Translations under genes and position numbers: made by a program
The notes under the pieces: generated by a model
Databases searched by the model: none
What the model saw: the letters and a program-made list of their open reading frames with translations, nothing else
Told to the model about the DNA's origin: nothing
Assembly: GCA_001414485.1 (NCBI GenBank)
Contig: LLEY01000281.1
Span: forward strand, 1-55,024
Reading direction: 5' to 3'
DNA length: 55,024 bases
From: Calycina herbarum
Taxonomy: Eukaryota; Ascomycota; Leotiomycetes; Helotiales; Pezizellaceae
Part shown: positions 35,560 to 46,300 of the stretch, piece after piece
How the letters are laid out: each line of letters begins with the position of its first letter
How positions within the stretch are numbered: the stretch's first letter is position 1

Positions 35560-37740
35560 CTACGAGAAGTATAGTAGAAAGTATTCTAGTAGAAGTATAC
35601 TAATCGATTAGAATTATAAAACAATATTATAGACTAGTATACTAAGTATATTAAGTAATATATAAAGACTATCTAGACCTTATAAAAGAGACAGCTCTTT
35701 AGATAGTATTTAAGACTATTAATAATATAGCTAGACTAAATAGATTAGTTTCTATTATACTAGTATTTAAAGCTTACTTTTAAATAACTAAATAAAACGT
35801 CTCTTCTTCTAATAATAGTAGATAAGCTAATATAGTTAAGCGAGCTTCTTAAGAAGTTATAAAGTACTATACTAAGAGATAAGTTAATAATACTTTTAAT
35901 ACTTATAATAGACTATTAAATTATCTAAAGAATATACTTCTTAGATCTAATATATAAGTCTAGAGAGAGATACTAAATAAAAAGAGTAAATAGATAGAAC
36001 TATATCTACTTTTAAGTATCGAGAATAAAGATATTATTATTATACTTAATAGTAGTATAAGATTCTAATCTATAGTAGTAAAGCCTCGATTTAGTAAAAT
36101 TATCGAAGAGCTAGAGCTTTTAATTCTAGAAATATTACAAAGTAATAGTTAAGACTAGAATACTAATCTAGGAGAGAGACTTGTAGAATTACTACTAAAG
36201 AGAGAACGTAGAAGACCTTGAAAGAAGCTAGCTAAAGAAGAAGCTAAAGCTAAAGTATATATTATCGATATATATAATATCTCTTAAAATTACTAGTAAC
36301 TTAACGATTTTAGAGACTTCGATATTAAGATATTTATATCGATCGATTATATAGTTTATATAAATTACGTTAATTTCTATAGACTAGAGATTAATAGATT
36401 AATTAAAAGAGATATAATAAAGTTTATTACTCTAGATAAGTTACTAGATAATATTAATCTTTTTAACTTACGATTTGTCGATTAAGTTAAATTCCGTAGA
36501 ATAGATAAAGCTTTTAAAAAGTCTTAATTTATAATATATATATAGAACTATTTAGCTAAGAAGATAGTACTTACTTAATTATCTACGATTTAACAAGTAA
36601 GTATAAGAATTATTCTTATTATTATAGTATTATATCTATATTTTAATCTTCTTTTATATAATATTATCTAAGTATATACTTAGTCTAAGAGTAAGCTATA
36701 ACTACACTGTTAAAAGTTTCTATAACTACTAAAGAATATACTAAAATAGATTAGATTATTAATAAAGATATTATTACTATTATATAATATTCTAGAAACT
36801 AGATTATACTAGTTTACTACTTACTATAAATTCCTTCTCGAATTCCTTAGAATAACTTAATTAATATTCGATTCTTATCTACTATTAGTTAATAAAACTA
36901 GATACTTTAAAATTATTAGATTATAAACTAATAATATACTTATCTTAGAAGATAGTATCTTTATTAAGAAAGAAGATATTAAGAGAAAGAAAGCTAAGTT
37001 TAATACTAAAGAAAGAGAAGATTTTATAGTTAATTGTGACAAACCTAATCTGCTAGCCCTCTGGTAGTTATCCTTACCTGTAGTATACACAGGTGTAGCG
37101 GATAATTAGAGAAGTAAGAGGTGGTTTAATTGAAGATCTAAAGCTACAGAAGAGAAGAGAAGGAAAGAGGAGACTTCTAGAGGTCCTATAATATAGAGAT
37201 AGCCAAGGAATCGATAAGTTATAGGAATGTCGATCTGTTTATAGAAATGGTTCCTGGCCTAGGTAGGAATGGTTCTAGGCTAGGCTAGGAATGGCAGGCT
37301 TTGCGGACGCCGGCGAGCAGCCGTACGCGAGTCACGTGCTCGGCGGTGGCCAGGTCCGTAACATTAATTATACTTTGAAGTTTAATAGAGATATTATTAT
37401 ATACTAGAAGAATAGATTAATACTTTTAACCTAGGATTATACTAAGAATCTTAAACTAGTAAGTACTAAATTAATTAAATTAAAGAGCTCTTATAAAAAT
37501 ATATATTATAATATTACTATAAGAGATTAGTTTATTATATATCGAGTATAAGAAGCTTATCTTATAACTATATTATAACTAACTATACTAACTTAACTTA
37601 AAAGTTCTTTCTTTAAGTTACTAGAAAATTAATAAATCTAACTATTCTATATAGAGGAAGAGACTAAAGAAGAGGAGTAAAAACCAGATTTTAAGAATAA
37701 TTACTTTATTATTAATTAACTAGATTAATTAGATTAATCT
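35560..37740 (+). mobile_element. Ty1/copia polyprotein relic, RIP-mutated
   Basis: The plus strand reads through many stops as a copia-type reverse transcriptase region. FNLRFVDxVKFRRIDKAFKK lies near 36455-36515. A VSIRIILIIIVLYLYFNL helix and IxVYTxSKSKLxLH segment near 36600-36705 match the family's QRxxxxLA...LRDITQAYxQSxxxL region. A TNNILILEDSIF segment near 36930 follows. After the solo LTR the frame resumes with ILNLVSTKLIKLKSS near 37450 and RDQFIIYRV near 37525. These correspond to fungal copia polyproteins (family knowledge). Original LTRs were not identified. Confidence 0.75.
37036..37373. repeat. Solo LTR (338 bp) inserted in the copia relic
   Basis: It begins TGTGACAAACC and ends GGTCCGTAACA (TGT...ACA) and is flanked by a perfect TTAAT duplication at 37031-37035 and 37374-37378. 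The copia reading frame is interrupted exactly here. GC content is normal and there is no sign of RIP, in sharp contrast to both flanks. No internal coding sequence is present, so it is a recombination-derived solo LTR. The retroelement family is unknown. Confidence 0.88.
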
Positions 37741-37850
37741 GATTAACAGAGATTAATTAATCTAATCTAATCAAAGGACCTGTTAATCAAAATCTAATCT
37801 AATCTAATCACGTTGATCAGATTAATAATCAGATTCATGATTAATCTTTG
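37705..37850. repeat. GATTA/TAATC-rich repeat
   Basis: More than a dozen TAATC or GATTA motifs occur on both orientations within 150 bp, including runs such as ATCTAATCTAATCTAATCA. It marks the right border of the AT-rich island. Confidence 0.7.
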
Positions 37851-38426
37851 CTTACACTGACTCCGGCGTTACGGGATTCTTCACAACAAGACTCTCACAT
37901 CAAACGCTGGTCAATTTATCTGGCAAAACCAGGGTCACTCCTGCCCCAACACCAGCTTGCATTTCTCCGCTCTCCTACTACGAGTAAACACCTTGACCCG
38001 AATTTCACGACAAGATGGAAGAACCACGTTGAGAATCTACATGTATTACATACTTTACATACCACCCCACCCCCTCTCAGCTCATCAACTCCCCATGCCA
38101 ATATCTCACGCCAATTTCTCACGCCAATGTCCATGTCCATATCCATGCTCTACCACAACCAATGCTCCCAAAATGAAGCGAGGCAAACTAAAGTAAAAAA
38201 TCCACCATCCCATCTATCCCAGCTCACAAACCACCCAGAGGAAATATGCACAAACTCCCAATGGCTCAATAATCAACCACCCATGCGATGCATCTCCCCC
38301 CATGTCCCACGCGCCAGAAAAAATGCAACCAATAAATACATGCAAAACAGCGCTCTATCCACACCATTGAAAAGGGAAAAAAGAAAAAATCTTGTCTGGC
38401 TTCATAAAATTCATTATTCAGTTTCA
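37851..38426. other. 3' flank of the Reb1-like gene
   Basis: Sequence returns to normal GC. A plus-strand frame of 194 codons (37848-38432) is low in complexity and runs antisense into the downstream gene. It lacks a domain, and I regard it as non-coding. Confidence 0.45.
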
Positions 38427-41400
38427 TCATAAGCTCTCTCCTCGCGTACGTGTAGGCGTTGCCTCCGCAGGAATGCTATAGTCCGAGGAACTTTCACTGT
38501 CGCTTCTTGGGCGAACAAGTGGCGTTTCAGGTCTGCCATGTTGACGTCTGATAGCCTCGAAACCGTTGATTGGACCAAAGCCGTTGTGATGATTGACGCC
38601 GTTGGGAGGAAGGTTGTTAGTGTCTGCAACATCAACCTTTCTGCCGCCCTTTCCTCGCTTGGGTTGGGCGATCTCTTCATCGGACGAGAGCATGGCTTCT
38701 TCTTCTTCGGTTCGAAGGGCTGCCGTGTCGTCGTAGTTGATTTGCTTGACCCGCGTACGGAACTCCCTCGGTGATGCACGTCCGTCACCTTTGATTGGAG
38801 TATCAAGGTCAGGGCTGACAGAACGAGAAGGACCGCCATCTGGTTTGACAGGAGTGCCAATATTGGGACTAACAGAACGAGGAGGACCATCATTTGCTTT
38901 GACAGGGGTGTCGAGATCGGGACTGGGGGAGGCCTGGGCAATAAATGGCTCGGGTGTAACTTCAGTCTCTGGTTGGTACTCGACAGGTTGCTTCTGGTGT
39001 TGTTTTTGAATAGCTTCGACCTCGGCCATCAGGCCACGTACTTCTTCCACAAACCCGTTTGGCTGCTCTTCGATCAAGGTGGTTGCTTCTTCAAATTCCT
39101 CTTCAAGTTCATCGTCCGCCATGTCCTCGTCCATGACGTTTTGTTGGATTTCATAACCTTCAACTACAGGCTCCTGCTCGAGTTCATCATCGGCCATCTG
39201 TTCCATTTCATCGTCGACTGCTTCTGAAATTTGCTCGTATTCGACCTCATGACTAGCAACTTCCAAATGCTCAGAATCGTTGTCACTATCAGCGGGCTCT
39301 TCGTGGTGCATTGCATCGACCGCCATTTCATGATCCTCAAATTCTGGTTGGTGGATCTCATCATCTGGATGAGGAAACTGGTTGTTTGTTTCTGGCTCAT
39401 CGGCGAGCTCCTCGTCAGAGTCGGAAGAAGAATCATCAGACGAAGAACCAGAAGTAGAAGCCGAGTCAGATGGCTGCTCGGTATTACCCAGCTGGGCTGT
39501 CACCGGGCTTGGGGATTTGGATGGGGTAGCGGGAGCGCGAGGTTCTTCTTGGTCGATGTCCATTTCTTCCGGTCCAGGTTGGTGTTCAGCATCGGCGTCT
39601 AGGTCTTGGTCATGTTGTCCTATGTCTAAGTCTGAAGAGTCGCTGTCGCTGAAATCTCCTCTGTAACCAAAATTGTTGCTGTCATCATCGATCTCAGAAT
39701 CATCATCGACGGTATTGCCATTAACCATTTCGTTTGTCTGAAGATTCTCTTCGGCGTCAGAGACCTCTGGATTGTCTTGTTCACCATCACCCTGGCTGTG
39801 GTAGCCATTGACGAGAGGTTCCACTGCGTGTACAGAGACTGGAGAGCGTACCTCAGCCATCTCAAAGTCATCTTCGCTCTTGACAAGAGGCTCTTCTGAC
39901 TGCAGAGCAGCGTTTTTCGCTTCCTCGGCAAGCAGGTCCTTGTACCATTGACTCTCATCATCATTGACGAGAGGGTATTCTTGATCAAGGGATTCTGGGG
40001 CGACCTCTTCCTCTCCCAGATTTGGTACATCTGAGTCCTCTTCACTTGCAAACCCATTGAATTGAGACTCCACTTCAACTCCCCTATCCGAGGAGGAATC
40101 GCTTGCATAACCATCGAATAGAGGCTCCTCATTGTAAGAGACTTCGGAAACGTGATCATTCTCATCAACCTGTAGCATCTCCAAATCCTCTTCAACATGG
40201 CCATTCGTCTGAGGCTCATCACCATGCTCAGAGAATTGTGAAGCATCAATTATCTCTTCTTCTTCATTGTCAGGCTGGAGGTGTTGGTTAACTGGCATTT
40301 CCTTCTCCATAACCTTCTGAGCACTCTTCTGTCTCTCCTTTCGCTTTTGAAGTTCCGCCTTGACCGCCTTGAATGATTGCATGACATCGTCAAGATCGTC
40401 GGACATATCGGCCGCAAATCCAAAGCCTTCGACTGGTTCTTGGGTGACCTCTTCTTGAGGCTCCATTCGATCTCGAAGATTCTGGTTCCTTTTGTTCTCC
40501 TTTGTACGGAGTAGGTCAGACTCCACTTCATCAGTTTGCGGTGATGGATTTCTGGCCTTGGGTTTCGATTTATGCGATTTCTTCCCAGAAGAGATGGGTG
40601 CTTGCTGCTCTTCTTCATCATCCGAATCTATAACCCGCTCGTCAGAAAGATGTGAGACCTTGGCTTTCGATTTCGATTTACGAGACTTCTTCACAGGCGA
40701 CAAGGGTGCTTGCTGAGCCTCCTCTTCATCTGAATCCAAAACTTGCTCCTCAGAAAGCGGTGCAACTTTAGCCTTCGATTTCGATTTCGATTTGTGAAAC
40801 TTCTTTCGAGATGGAGGGGCTTGTCGCTCTTCCTCTGAATCAACTTCCGGAATTGGCTCAGGAACTTCCTTTTCAAGTTGAGGTGACTGAACTCTGGCCT
40901 TAGATTTAGATTTGCGATCTTTCTTCTTTGACTTTAGAGATTGCCGTTGCTCCTCGACTTCTACAACGCGCTCCTCTACATCGAATTGTGGTGATGGGAC
41001 TCTGGCCTTTGACTTGGATTTTTCAGGCTTCTTTGGAGAAGGCAGAGGTTCTTGCTCTTGCTCGCCAGAATTCGCTCCAACGAAGAGTTCTTGGGCTCCG
41101 TCGGGCTGAGGCGATAATACTTTTGCTTTAGATTTCGACTTGCGACGTTTCTTCTTGGACTTTGAAGAATGTTGTTCCTCAGGCTCCTCAGCAGATTCCT
41201 CCTCAGGCGGTGGCGAAATAGGTTTGGCTTGTTTTGGTTTAGGCGTACGGAATGGCTTCTGAGATCCGAGAGGTAGATGATGTTCTCCGTCTGTTACGTC
41301 CTCGTCAACAGATGGTCGTGATTTCTTCTTTTGGCTGGATGGTTCGACTGAGGAATTGGGCCTATGAAACCTTTGCGGGATTTCGACAACAGGTCTAGTC

Positions 41401-44360
41401 CTGGGCGTCTGCTGTTTGCTAGAGCCCTCGCCATTATCTACAGCAGCTTCTTGCAAAATTTGTGTACTAGGATCATCCGAATCCTCCACTTCCTTTTTTG
41501 CCGGGCTTTTGGAGGGACGATTTCGTTTCTGTACATCTTGAATAACATCGTTATTCCTATATGCTTCCGGATAGTGAGGGTGGACAGCTTCGAACTCATC
41601 AATCAAAAAGTCCAGAATTTCCCGAAATCGCATATCTTCACCACCAGGGACCTTCTCTCTGAGCTTTCGAAAGCAGATCTTGAAAGCCATACGTCTGTTT
41701 TTGCCGGCCACGCCCAATTCCTCAACAATAAGAAGCCATGGGATACTGGATTCTTTGCCGGCGCCGCTATCGCGAATGATTCGGAGCAGTTCGAGGACTT
41801 CAGGGGCGAGCATAGTTTGGGAAATATGGGTTGCCTTTGCTTCTCGCCATTCAGTCCGGGTAATGGCTGTAAGGCGTTCATCTTCGGAGTCCCCGCGTTC
41901 TTTGATTTGCTTCCATTTCGCAACGCATTGCAAGCGGCTTCGTGTCATGTCCATCTTCATGCTAACGGTACCCCAATCTATCAGTTCTTCATAGCTTTTA
42001 GGCACGGATTTTCGAGGTTGTTTCTTTAGAGATTTCTTGGCAATTTCAACGCACTCTGCAACCACCTCCCGAAGTCTATCCTCTTCTTCCTTGTCCCATT
42101 TGTCTTTGCGTAGCTTGTCACCACAAACCAGATAGTTGCGCCATCGATCTCTAGCATCCTCCGGAAATCTATTAATCATGCCACCAATCTGCTTCCACTT
42201 CTGAGGAAATCTTTCGTAAGCTTTTTTGAGCTCCTCGTCTTGTGTCGCATTCCAAGAGCCGCGTGCTTCAAAGTTGTGAAATTTACGTCGACAAGTTTCA
42301 AAAACTTTGCGATTTGGGAGATTCGGGACCGCCTCGCGAATCTCTTTCCAGAATCCTTCATGCTCATCGATGAGATTTAACTCAGCCATCTGCACAATCT
42401 CAGCCATTTGGTACTCGCTAAGATCATGCATCTCCCGATACAATTCGACGGCACTCGTGATGGCTTGCAATTCTTCTGCGGTGATTTTGCCTTTTCTCGG
42501 TGGCTCGTCCTTGTCTTTAATTGGTACTTGACTCATTGAGACTCTGGAAGAAGCCTTGGACTTCACGCTTGAAGGTCCTGGTTCATCATCTTCATCTACC
42601 AAAAGTCGGTGTTTCTTCTTCTGACTGGACGGTGGCGGTAGAATCACAAGCGAGTCGTCCGAATCGGAGCCCCCAATGTCCAAATTTACAGGCTTCGAAG
42701 GTTTCTTCGCTGGTGTACGACGAGGTGTATCCTTCCTGCTGGTGGCTGTTGACGGCCGACTAGATCCAAGTATGATTGGGGCCTTGGCCTTTGACTTGCG
42801 CTTCCTGCTCGACTTGCTGGTAGAAGGCTCAGGTTCCGGCGACGGTTCTTGTTCCTCAAGACCGTTCGCTACAGCTAGATGGTGCGAATAATTCGAAGAT
42901 CTCACCAAGTCTTCCCCCTGAGGGGAGCGCTGACTTGTAAAGCCTAGGTCAAACAAACTCACACCAGAGTTCCTCTTGTTTTCTTCGGCGCGCTTGCGTT
43001 TCTTCTGGGTGGTTTCGGCAATTGGTGATGCTTTTCGTTTTCCAAGTGCCTTCGCAGAAGGTCGGCTAGGCGTTGCCTCGGGATCAGATTCATGTACCTC
43101 TTCCACGCTCACCTGGACAGAAGCTGCATTGAGAGATTTTGCCTTCTTCTTCTTCTTGGAATTGGCAGTTGCCTGAACATTCTCCACCACGGGCTCAACC
43201 TCCTCGGTTTCAGGGGCAGCATCACTCACAGTATGAACCTTGCTCTTGGATTTCTTTGGAGCTCGTATCTTGACCCGTGGAGGAGATGCAGGTCGCTCGT
43301 CCATGGAAACATCCCCTTGTTCCAAAGATTGTGGTTCTGCCACCGGCAATGATTTCTTCTTGGCCTCTTTGGGCTTGTTTATTGTAGGCGCATAATTCAT
43401 GGAAACGTCATCTTCCTGGGGTAATTCTACCACAGGTAATGACTTCTTTTTCGACTTATTAATCGTAGGCGTCTCATCGAAATCAGGTCCAGCATCGAAT
43501 TCTTCGCGTATTGATTCAGGTTCCTCGCCACCTATATCTGGTATCTGGGATCGCCTGTTCTTGCTTTGTTCTCCTGACTGCGCAACCAGGGTATATGGAG
43601 AGTCGACCATCGATTCGTCCACTCCTCCAAAATTTGGCCTTGAAGCCCTCTTCTTCCCATGACTGCGTTCCTTCAATTGACCAGGTAGTGTTGGTGGAGG
43701 TTCGACCCTACCAATAAGCTCGATTCCCAATGGACCCTCGATTTCCTTTTCATTGACAACTGGCTTCGGAGCCCGTTTCTTTCCTTTGCTTCGTTTCGAT
43801 TGCGAAGAGTGTGTAATTGGAGAATCGTGTATATGTTCGTCTTGAGCGCCATCCAGACCAAATTGCGAAACGCGTTTCTTGCCTGTACTCAAATGTCCAG
43901 GTAGAATAGGTGGAGGTTCGACTCGATCCGCAGTCTCACCCTCCAGAATGTCTTCACTTTCAGGTATAGCCTCCCTCAACTCGCCCTTCGATTTCGAAGT
44001 GCGCTTCTCCTTCTTTCTGCGCTTCTCAGATTCGGGCTCAGGTAGATGTTCAGGGTAAGCTTCAGGTTCAGAACCAGACAGCCTATCCATATTCACGTCT
44101 CCCTCACCATCAACGCCCTTTCCACCACTTCCCATACCCTGACTGCTACCCAGAGCCCTACCCGGACTCCTACCTTGAATACCATTTGTGTTCTTCGGTG
44201 ATTTCGTCGCGCGAGGTATCTTTGACGGAGGGGACGAAGAGAGGATCGAAGATGAGACCGTACGATCTTTCTTCCCCTCCCCAGGTTGTGAGGATCCGAA
44301 GAATCGACCGACCGCGCGGGGAATGGAGCTCCCGATGATATTGAAGGGATTCATACTCAT
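38427..44360 (-). CDS. Reb1/TTF1-like Myb DNA-binding protein
   Basis: A single exon of 1,977 residues from the ATG at 44360 (MSMNPFNIIG). A 17-residue extension to 44411 starts with TTG and is not favoured; ATG at 44354 is also possible. Residues about 621-940 hold the Reb1/TTF1-type Myb/SANT array. One repeat is GSWNATQDEELKKAYERFPQ with KWKQIGGMINRFPEDARDRW (about 699-742). The next is DKWDKEEEDRLREVVAEC to CVAKWKQI (about 752-818), and a divergent third follows. Family members bind rDNA terminator or replication-fork-barrier sites and stop RNA polymerase I (family knowledge). The N-terminus is Ser/Lys-rich with duplicated RVEPPPxLPG and SLPVxE motifs. After the Myb region come about six Lys/Ser-rich repeats, a long acidic region and three TPxK repeats. 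It is far longer than yeast Reb1 (about 810), mostly through disordered sequence. Confidence 0.88.
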   Translation of the reverse strand: MSMNPFNIIGSSIPRAVGRFFGSSQPGEGKKDRTVSSSILSSSPPSKIPRATKSPKNTNGIQGRSPGRALGSSQGMGSGGKGVDGEGDVNMDRLSGSEPEAYPEHLPEPESEKRRKKEKRTSKSKGELREAIPESEDILEGETADRVEPPPILPGHLSTGKKRVSQFGLDGAQDEHIHDSPITHSSQSKRSKGKKRAPKPVVNEKEIEGPLGIELIGRVEPPPTLPGQLKERSHGKKRASRPNFGGVDESMVDSPYTLVAQSGEQSKNRRSQIPDIGGEEPESIREEFDAGPDFDETPTINKSKKKSLPVVELPQEDDVSMNYAPTINKPKEAKKKSLPVAEPQSLEQGDVSMDERPASPPRVKIRAPKKSKSKVHTVSDAAPETEEVEPVVENVQATANSKKKKKAKSLNAASVQVSVEEVHESDPEATPSRPSAKALGKRKASPIAETTQKKRKRAEENKRNSGVSLFDLGFTSQRSPQGEDLVRSSNYSHHLAVANGLEEQEPSPEPEPSTSKSSRKRKSKAKAPIILGSSRPSTATSRKDTPRRTPAKKPSKPVNLDIGGSDSDDSLVILPPPSSQKKKHRLLVDEDDEPGPSSVKSKASSRVSMSQVPIKDKDEPPRKGKITAEELQAITSAVELYREMHDLSEYQMAEIVQMAELNLIDEHEGFWKEIREAVPNLPNRKVFETCRRKFHNFEARGSWNATQDEELKKAYERFPQKWKQIGGMINRFPEDARDRWRNYLVCGDKLRKDKWDKEEEDRLREVVAECVEIAKKSLKKQPRKSVPKSYEELIDWGTVSMKMDMTRSRLQCVAKWKQIKERGDSEDERLTAITRTEWREAKATHISQTMLAPEVLELLRIIRDSGAGKESSIPWLLIVEELGVAGKNRRMAFKICFRKLREKVPGGEDMRFREILDFLIDEFEAVHPHYPEAYRNNDVIQDVQKRNRPSKSPAKKEVEDSDDPSTQILQEAAVDNGEGSSKQQTPRTRPVVEIPQRFHRPNSSVEPSSQKKKSRPSVDEDVTDGEHHLPLGSQKPFRTPKPKQAKPISPPPEEESAEEPEEQHSSKSKKKRRKSKSKAKVLSPQPDGAQELFVGANSGEQEQEPLPSPKKPEKSKSKARVPSPQFDVEERVVEVEEQRQSLKSKKKDRKSKSKARVQSPQLEKEVPEPIPEVDSEEERQAPPSRKKFHKSKSKSKAKVAPLSEEQVLDSDEEEAQQAPLSPVKKSRKSKSKAKVSHLSDERVIDSDDEEEQQAPISSGKKSHKSKPKARNPSPQTDEVESDLLRTKENKRNQNLRDRMEPQEEVTQEPVEGFGFAADMSDDLDDVMQSFKAVKAELQKRKERQKSAQKVMEKEMPVNQHLQPDNEEEEIIDASQFSEHGDEPQTNGHVEEDLEMLQVDENDHVSEVSYNEEPLFDGYASDSSSDRGVEVESQFNGFASEEDSDVPNLGEEEVAPESLDQEYPLVNDDESQWYKDLLAEEAKNAALQSEEPLVKSEDDFEMAEVRSPVSVHAVEPLVNGYHSQGDGEQDNPEVSDAEENLQTNEMVNGNTVDDDSEIDDDSNNFGYRGDFSDSDSSDLDIGQHDQDLDADAEHQPGPEEMDIDQEEPRAPATPSKSPSPVTAQLGNTEQPSDSASTSGSSSDDSSSDSDEELADEPETNNQFPHPDDEIHQPEFEDHEMAVDAMHHEEPADSDNDSEHLEVASHEVEYEQISEAVDDEMEQMADDELEQEPVVEGYEIQQNVMDEDMADDELEEEFEEATTLIEEQPNGFVEEVRGLMAEVEAIQKQHQKQPVEYQPETEVTPEPFIAQASPSPDLDTPVKANDGPPRSVSPNIGTPVKPDGGPSRSVSPDLDTPIKGDGRASPREFRTRVKQINYDDTAALRTEEEEAMLSSDEEIAQPKRGKGGRKVDVADTNNLPPNGVNHHNGFGPINGFEAIRRQHGRPETPLVRPRSDSESSSDYSIPAEATPTRTRGESL

Positions 44361-44732
44361 CTTGAGGTTTGATTGATCTCCCAAGATGAGTGGTTGAAGG
44401 CGCGCCTTCAAAGCTCCCCCAGGCGTCCTCAGAGCTCTGAAGTTTGAATGCGCATGCGATTGTATGACGTGGAATGGATTGGTCTCGTAGATTTCGGTTC
44501 AATTCGGGCGTCAAAGCAAAGGCATGATCTGCCCCCTTTCACAAAGTCGGCGCAAGCAATTTGAGGTTGTGATGGGGGTTGTGAGGTTGTGAATTTGCGG
44601 GGAGGGTCAGTCGGAAAAAATCGTAGCCTTGCGCGCGTCTACGGCGACCGGAAATGACGCAAAAGGCACGTGTTTCGCGTTTTTGGGGTCTCAAGTGCTT
44701 TTCTTTTTTGTGAACTTTTGAATGAAAGCGGT
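44361..44732. other. Promoter region of the Reb1-like gene
   Basis: GC-rich upstream sequence with CACGTG at 44668-44673. No gene is on the other side until 46981. Confidence 0.4.
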
Positions 44733-44970
44733 GTTAAATAGCTCTTTTTCTAACTCTCCAGTAAAAGTCTCTACTAAAAGATATTATTCTGGAGAGATAG
44801 AAGAATTGAGTTAATCTAACAGAGTAGCAAAGAACAATTACAATCAACAAACTGCTATTCATTAAAGTCTCCTAGTAAGTTGATTTATTTCGTTTTTCTA
44901 TTATAAACTTATAGTGCAATATTTTCCCTCAGTTGTACAACAAGTGATGACAGAGACTCTTATAATCTTC
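44733..44970. repeat. LTR-like dispersed repeat, copy 2
   Basis: Related to 7592-7797: shared CTAACAGAGTAGCAA and, at the right end, GTGATGACAGAGACTCTTA. It lies between GC-normal gene flank and AT-rich DNA. Copies differ at many sites, so both are old. Confidence 0.55.
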
Positions 44971-45518
44971 AACCCTAGTTAAATATTCTAAATTATTTTT
45001 AGTTCTTAAGTTTAATACTAGAATAGTAAAAAATAAGAATTTGAGATCAGGCGCAACTTATACAATAACAACTTAATTAAAATAAACAAGACCTGGTGAA
45101 GTTACTAACAGGGTTATCCAGACTCGCTTTAAAAAAACTCTCATACTTTTCTGAGTTGTGTAGAGTATAAAGATCGTCTTTCAGTGACGGGTGTACAAAG
45201 TAAGAGAGACAGGCCGCTTTGGTAATTACTGTGGGAAACAGTCTAGGACAACTACATCTATTGTTCGACGAGGCCTCGCAGAATCAAGAAACTGGCTCCT
45301 TAATTCTTCTAAACTCTCTCACACAATGCCTTGAATTGTCAAGACTTTCCGAGATAATAACGGGAGGGGGTGTACGCGGAGCAAAGCTCAGGATTCTTAG
45401 GCCGAAAGCAAATCGTAAGTCGTGAAAAGTGGATATACCCGATATGAATTCCAAGCTCCAAAACTGCTCTCTCGTTACTGTCACTATCTCAAGTCTTTGA
45501 AAATAACCAAAATCCATA
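44971..45518. other. Gene-free interval
   Basis: AT-rich to 45110, then mixed sequence. Only short overlapping frames (45219-45425 plus, 45284-45577 minus) without recognisable features. Confidence 0.4.
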
Positions 45519-45964
45519 CTACCAACAGGGGTCGTCACTACTCCGTGCGCACAGGCTAGAATTAGCAGAAAATACATTAAAAGTCTCTAACTTCTCTTAC
45601 AAATAATAGAGCAACGCTTTTATAAATTTATTTAAAACTAAGTATAGAGGTTTATATAACTGGGGAATTAAGTTTCCTCAGCTTTTTTCTATATTAGAGT
45701 ACCTTATAGTATATACTAGATATATCTCTTAGGGAATTTATTAGTAAGTAATTCGTCTATGAAATTATAGGTGTATATTAGGAGTTATAACTAAAAGATT
45801 AGTAAGAAATATGGTCTTCTTATAAACCTCTAAGTCTATCAACGTTATTGTGATATAGTATAATATATATTTACTAAGTTATAAAGTTGTAAAGAGGGTG
45901 ACTTTTAGTGTGTTTTCGCTTGATTTTGGCCTGTGCGCACGGAGTAGTGACCCCCTGTTGCTAC
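45519..45964. mobile_element. MITE with long terminal inverted repeats
   Basis: The left arm (45523 onward, CAACAGGGG then CACTACTCCGTGCGCACAGG) is matched in inverted orientation by 45929-45960. The match extends inward about 85 bp, through AAAATCAAGCGAAAACACAC on the right against its C-to-T, G-to-A altered form on the left. The interior is AT-rich, with no coding capacity. Size about 440 bp and ends next to TA suggest a non-autonomous Tc1/mariner-type element (inference). Confidence 0.75.
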
Positions 45965-46024
45965 CACTTCAGACAAAGTCGCCAAGCGGAGAAAGAGTTG
46001 AGGAACAACTGCATTTGTGTGTTT

Positions 46025-46300
46025 GGTTGCATATCGCAATTTTTCAGCAGTTTCCGCGACTGTAAACTAGAACTATGAGTAAGTATGGAAGGAAGACTGT
46101 TTGTAAGAAGTTTCGTTGCATATCGCAATTTTACAGCACCTGTTCAACGGCCCGTAGAATGCCTAGACTACTGTATGCAGTCTCTATCTGGACTGTAAGA
46201 CTGATTTTGTTGCACATCGCACTTTTTCAAGCGGTCGGTCAACGACCTGCTCGGAGAGTGTCCAGATTACACACTGTTATTCACTTACTAGGGCTTGAGA
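46025..46300. repeat. Three-unit tandem repeat headed by GTTGCATATCGCAATTTT
   Basis: Units begin near 46027, 46114 and 46207 with GTTGCATATCGCAATTTTTC, GTTGCATATCGCAATTTTAC and GTTGCACATCGCACTTTTTC. Each is followed by partly similar sequence (GACTGTAA, CAACGGCC or CAACGACC). Spacing is 87-93 bp. A related head occurs at 12701. Confidence 0.65.

Noticed and set aside
36875..37090. Minus-strand frame of 71 codons
   Set aside because: It is antisense to the copia relic and crosses the solo LTR boundary.
37848..38432. Plus-strand frame of 194 codons
   Set aside because: Low complexity, no domain, and it overlaps the 3' end of the Reb1-like gene in antisense.
44361..44411. 17-residue N-terminal extension of the Reb1-like protein
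   Set aside because: It starts at TTG; ATG codons at 44360 and 44354 are available.
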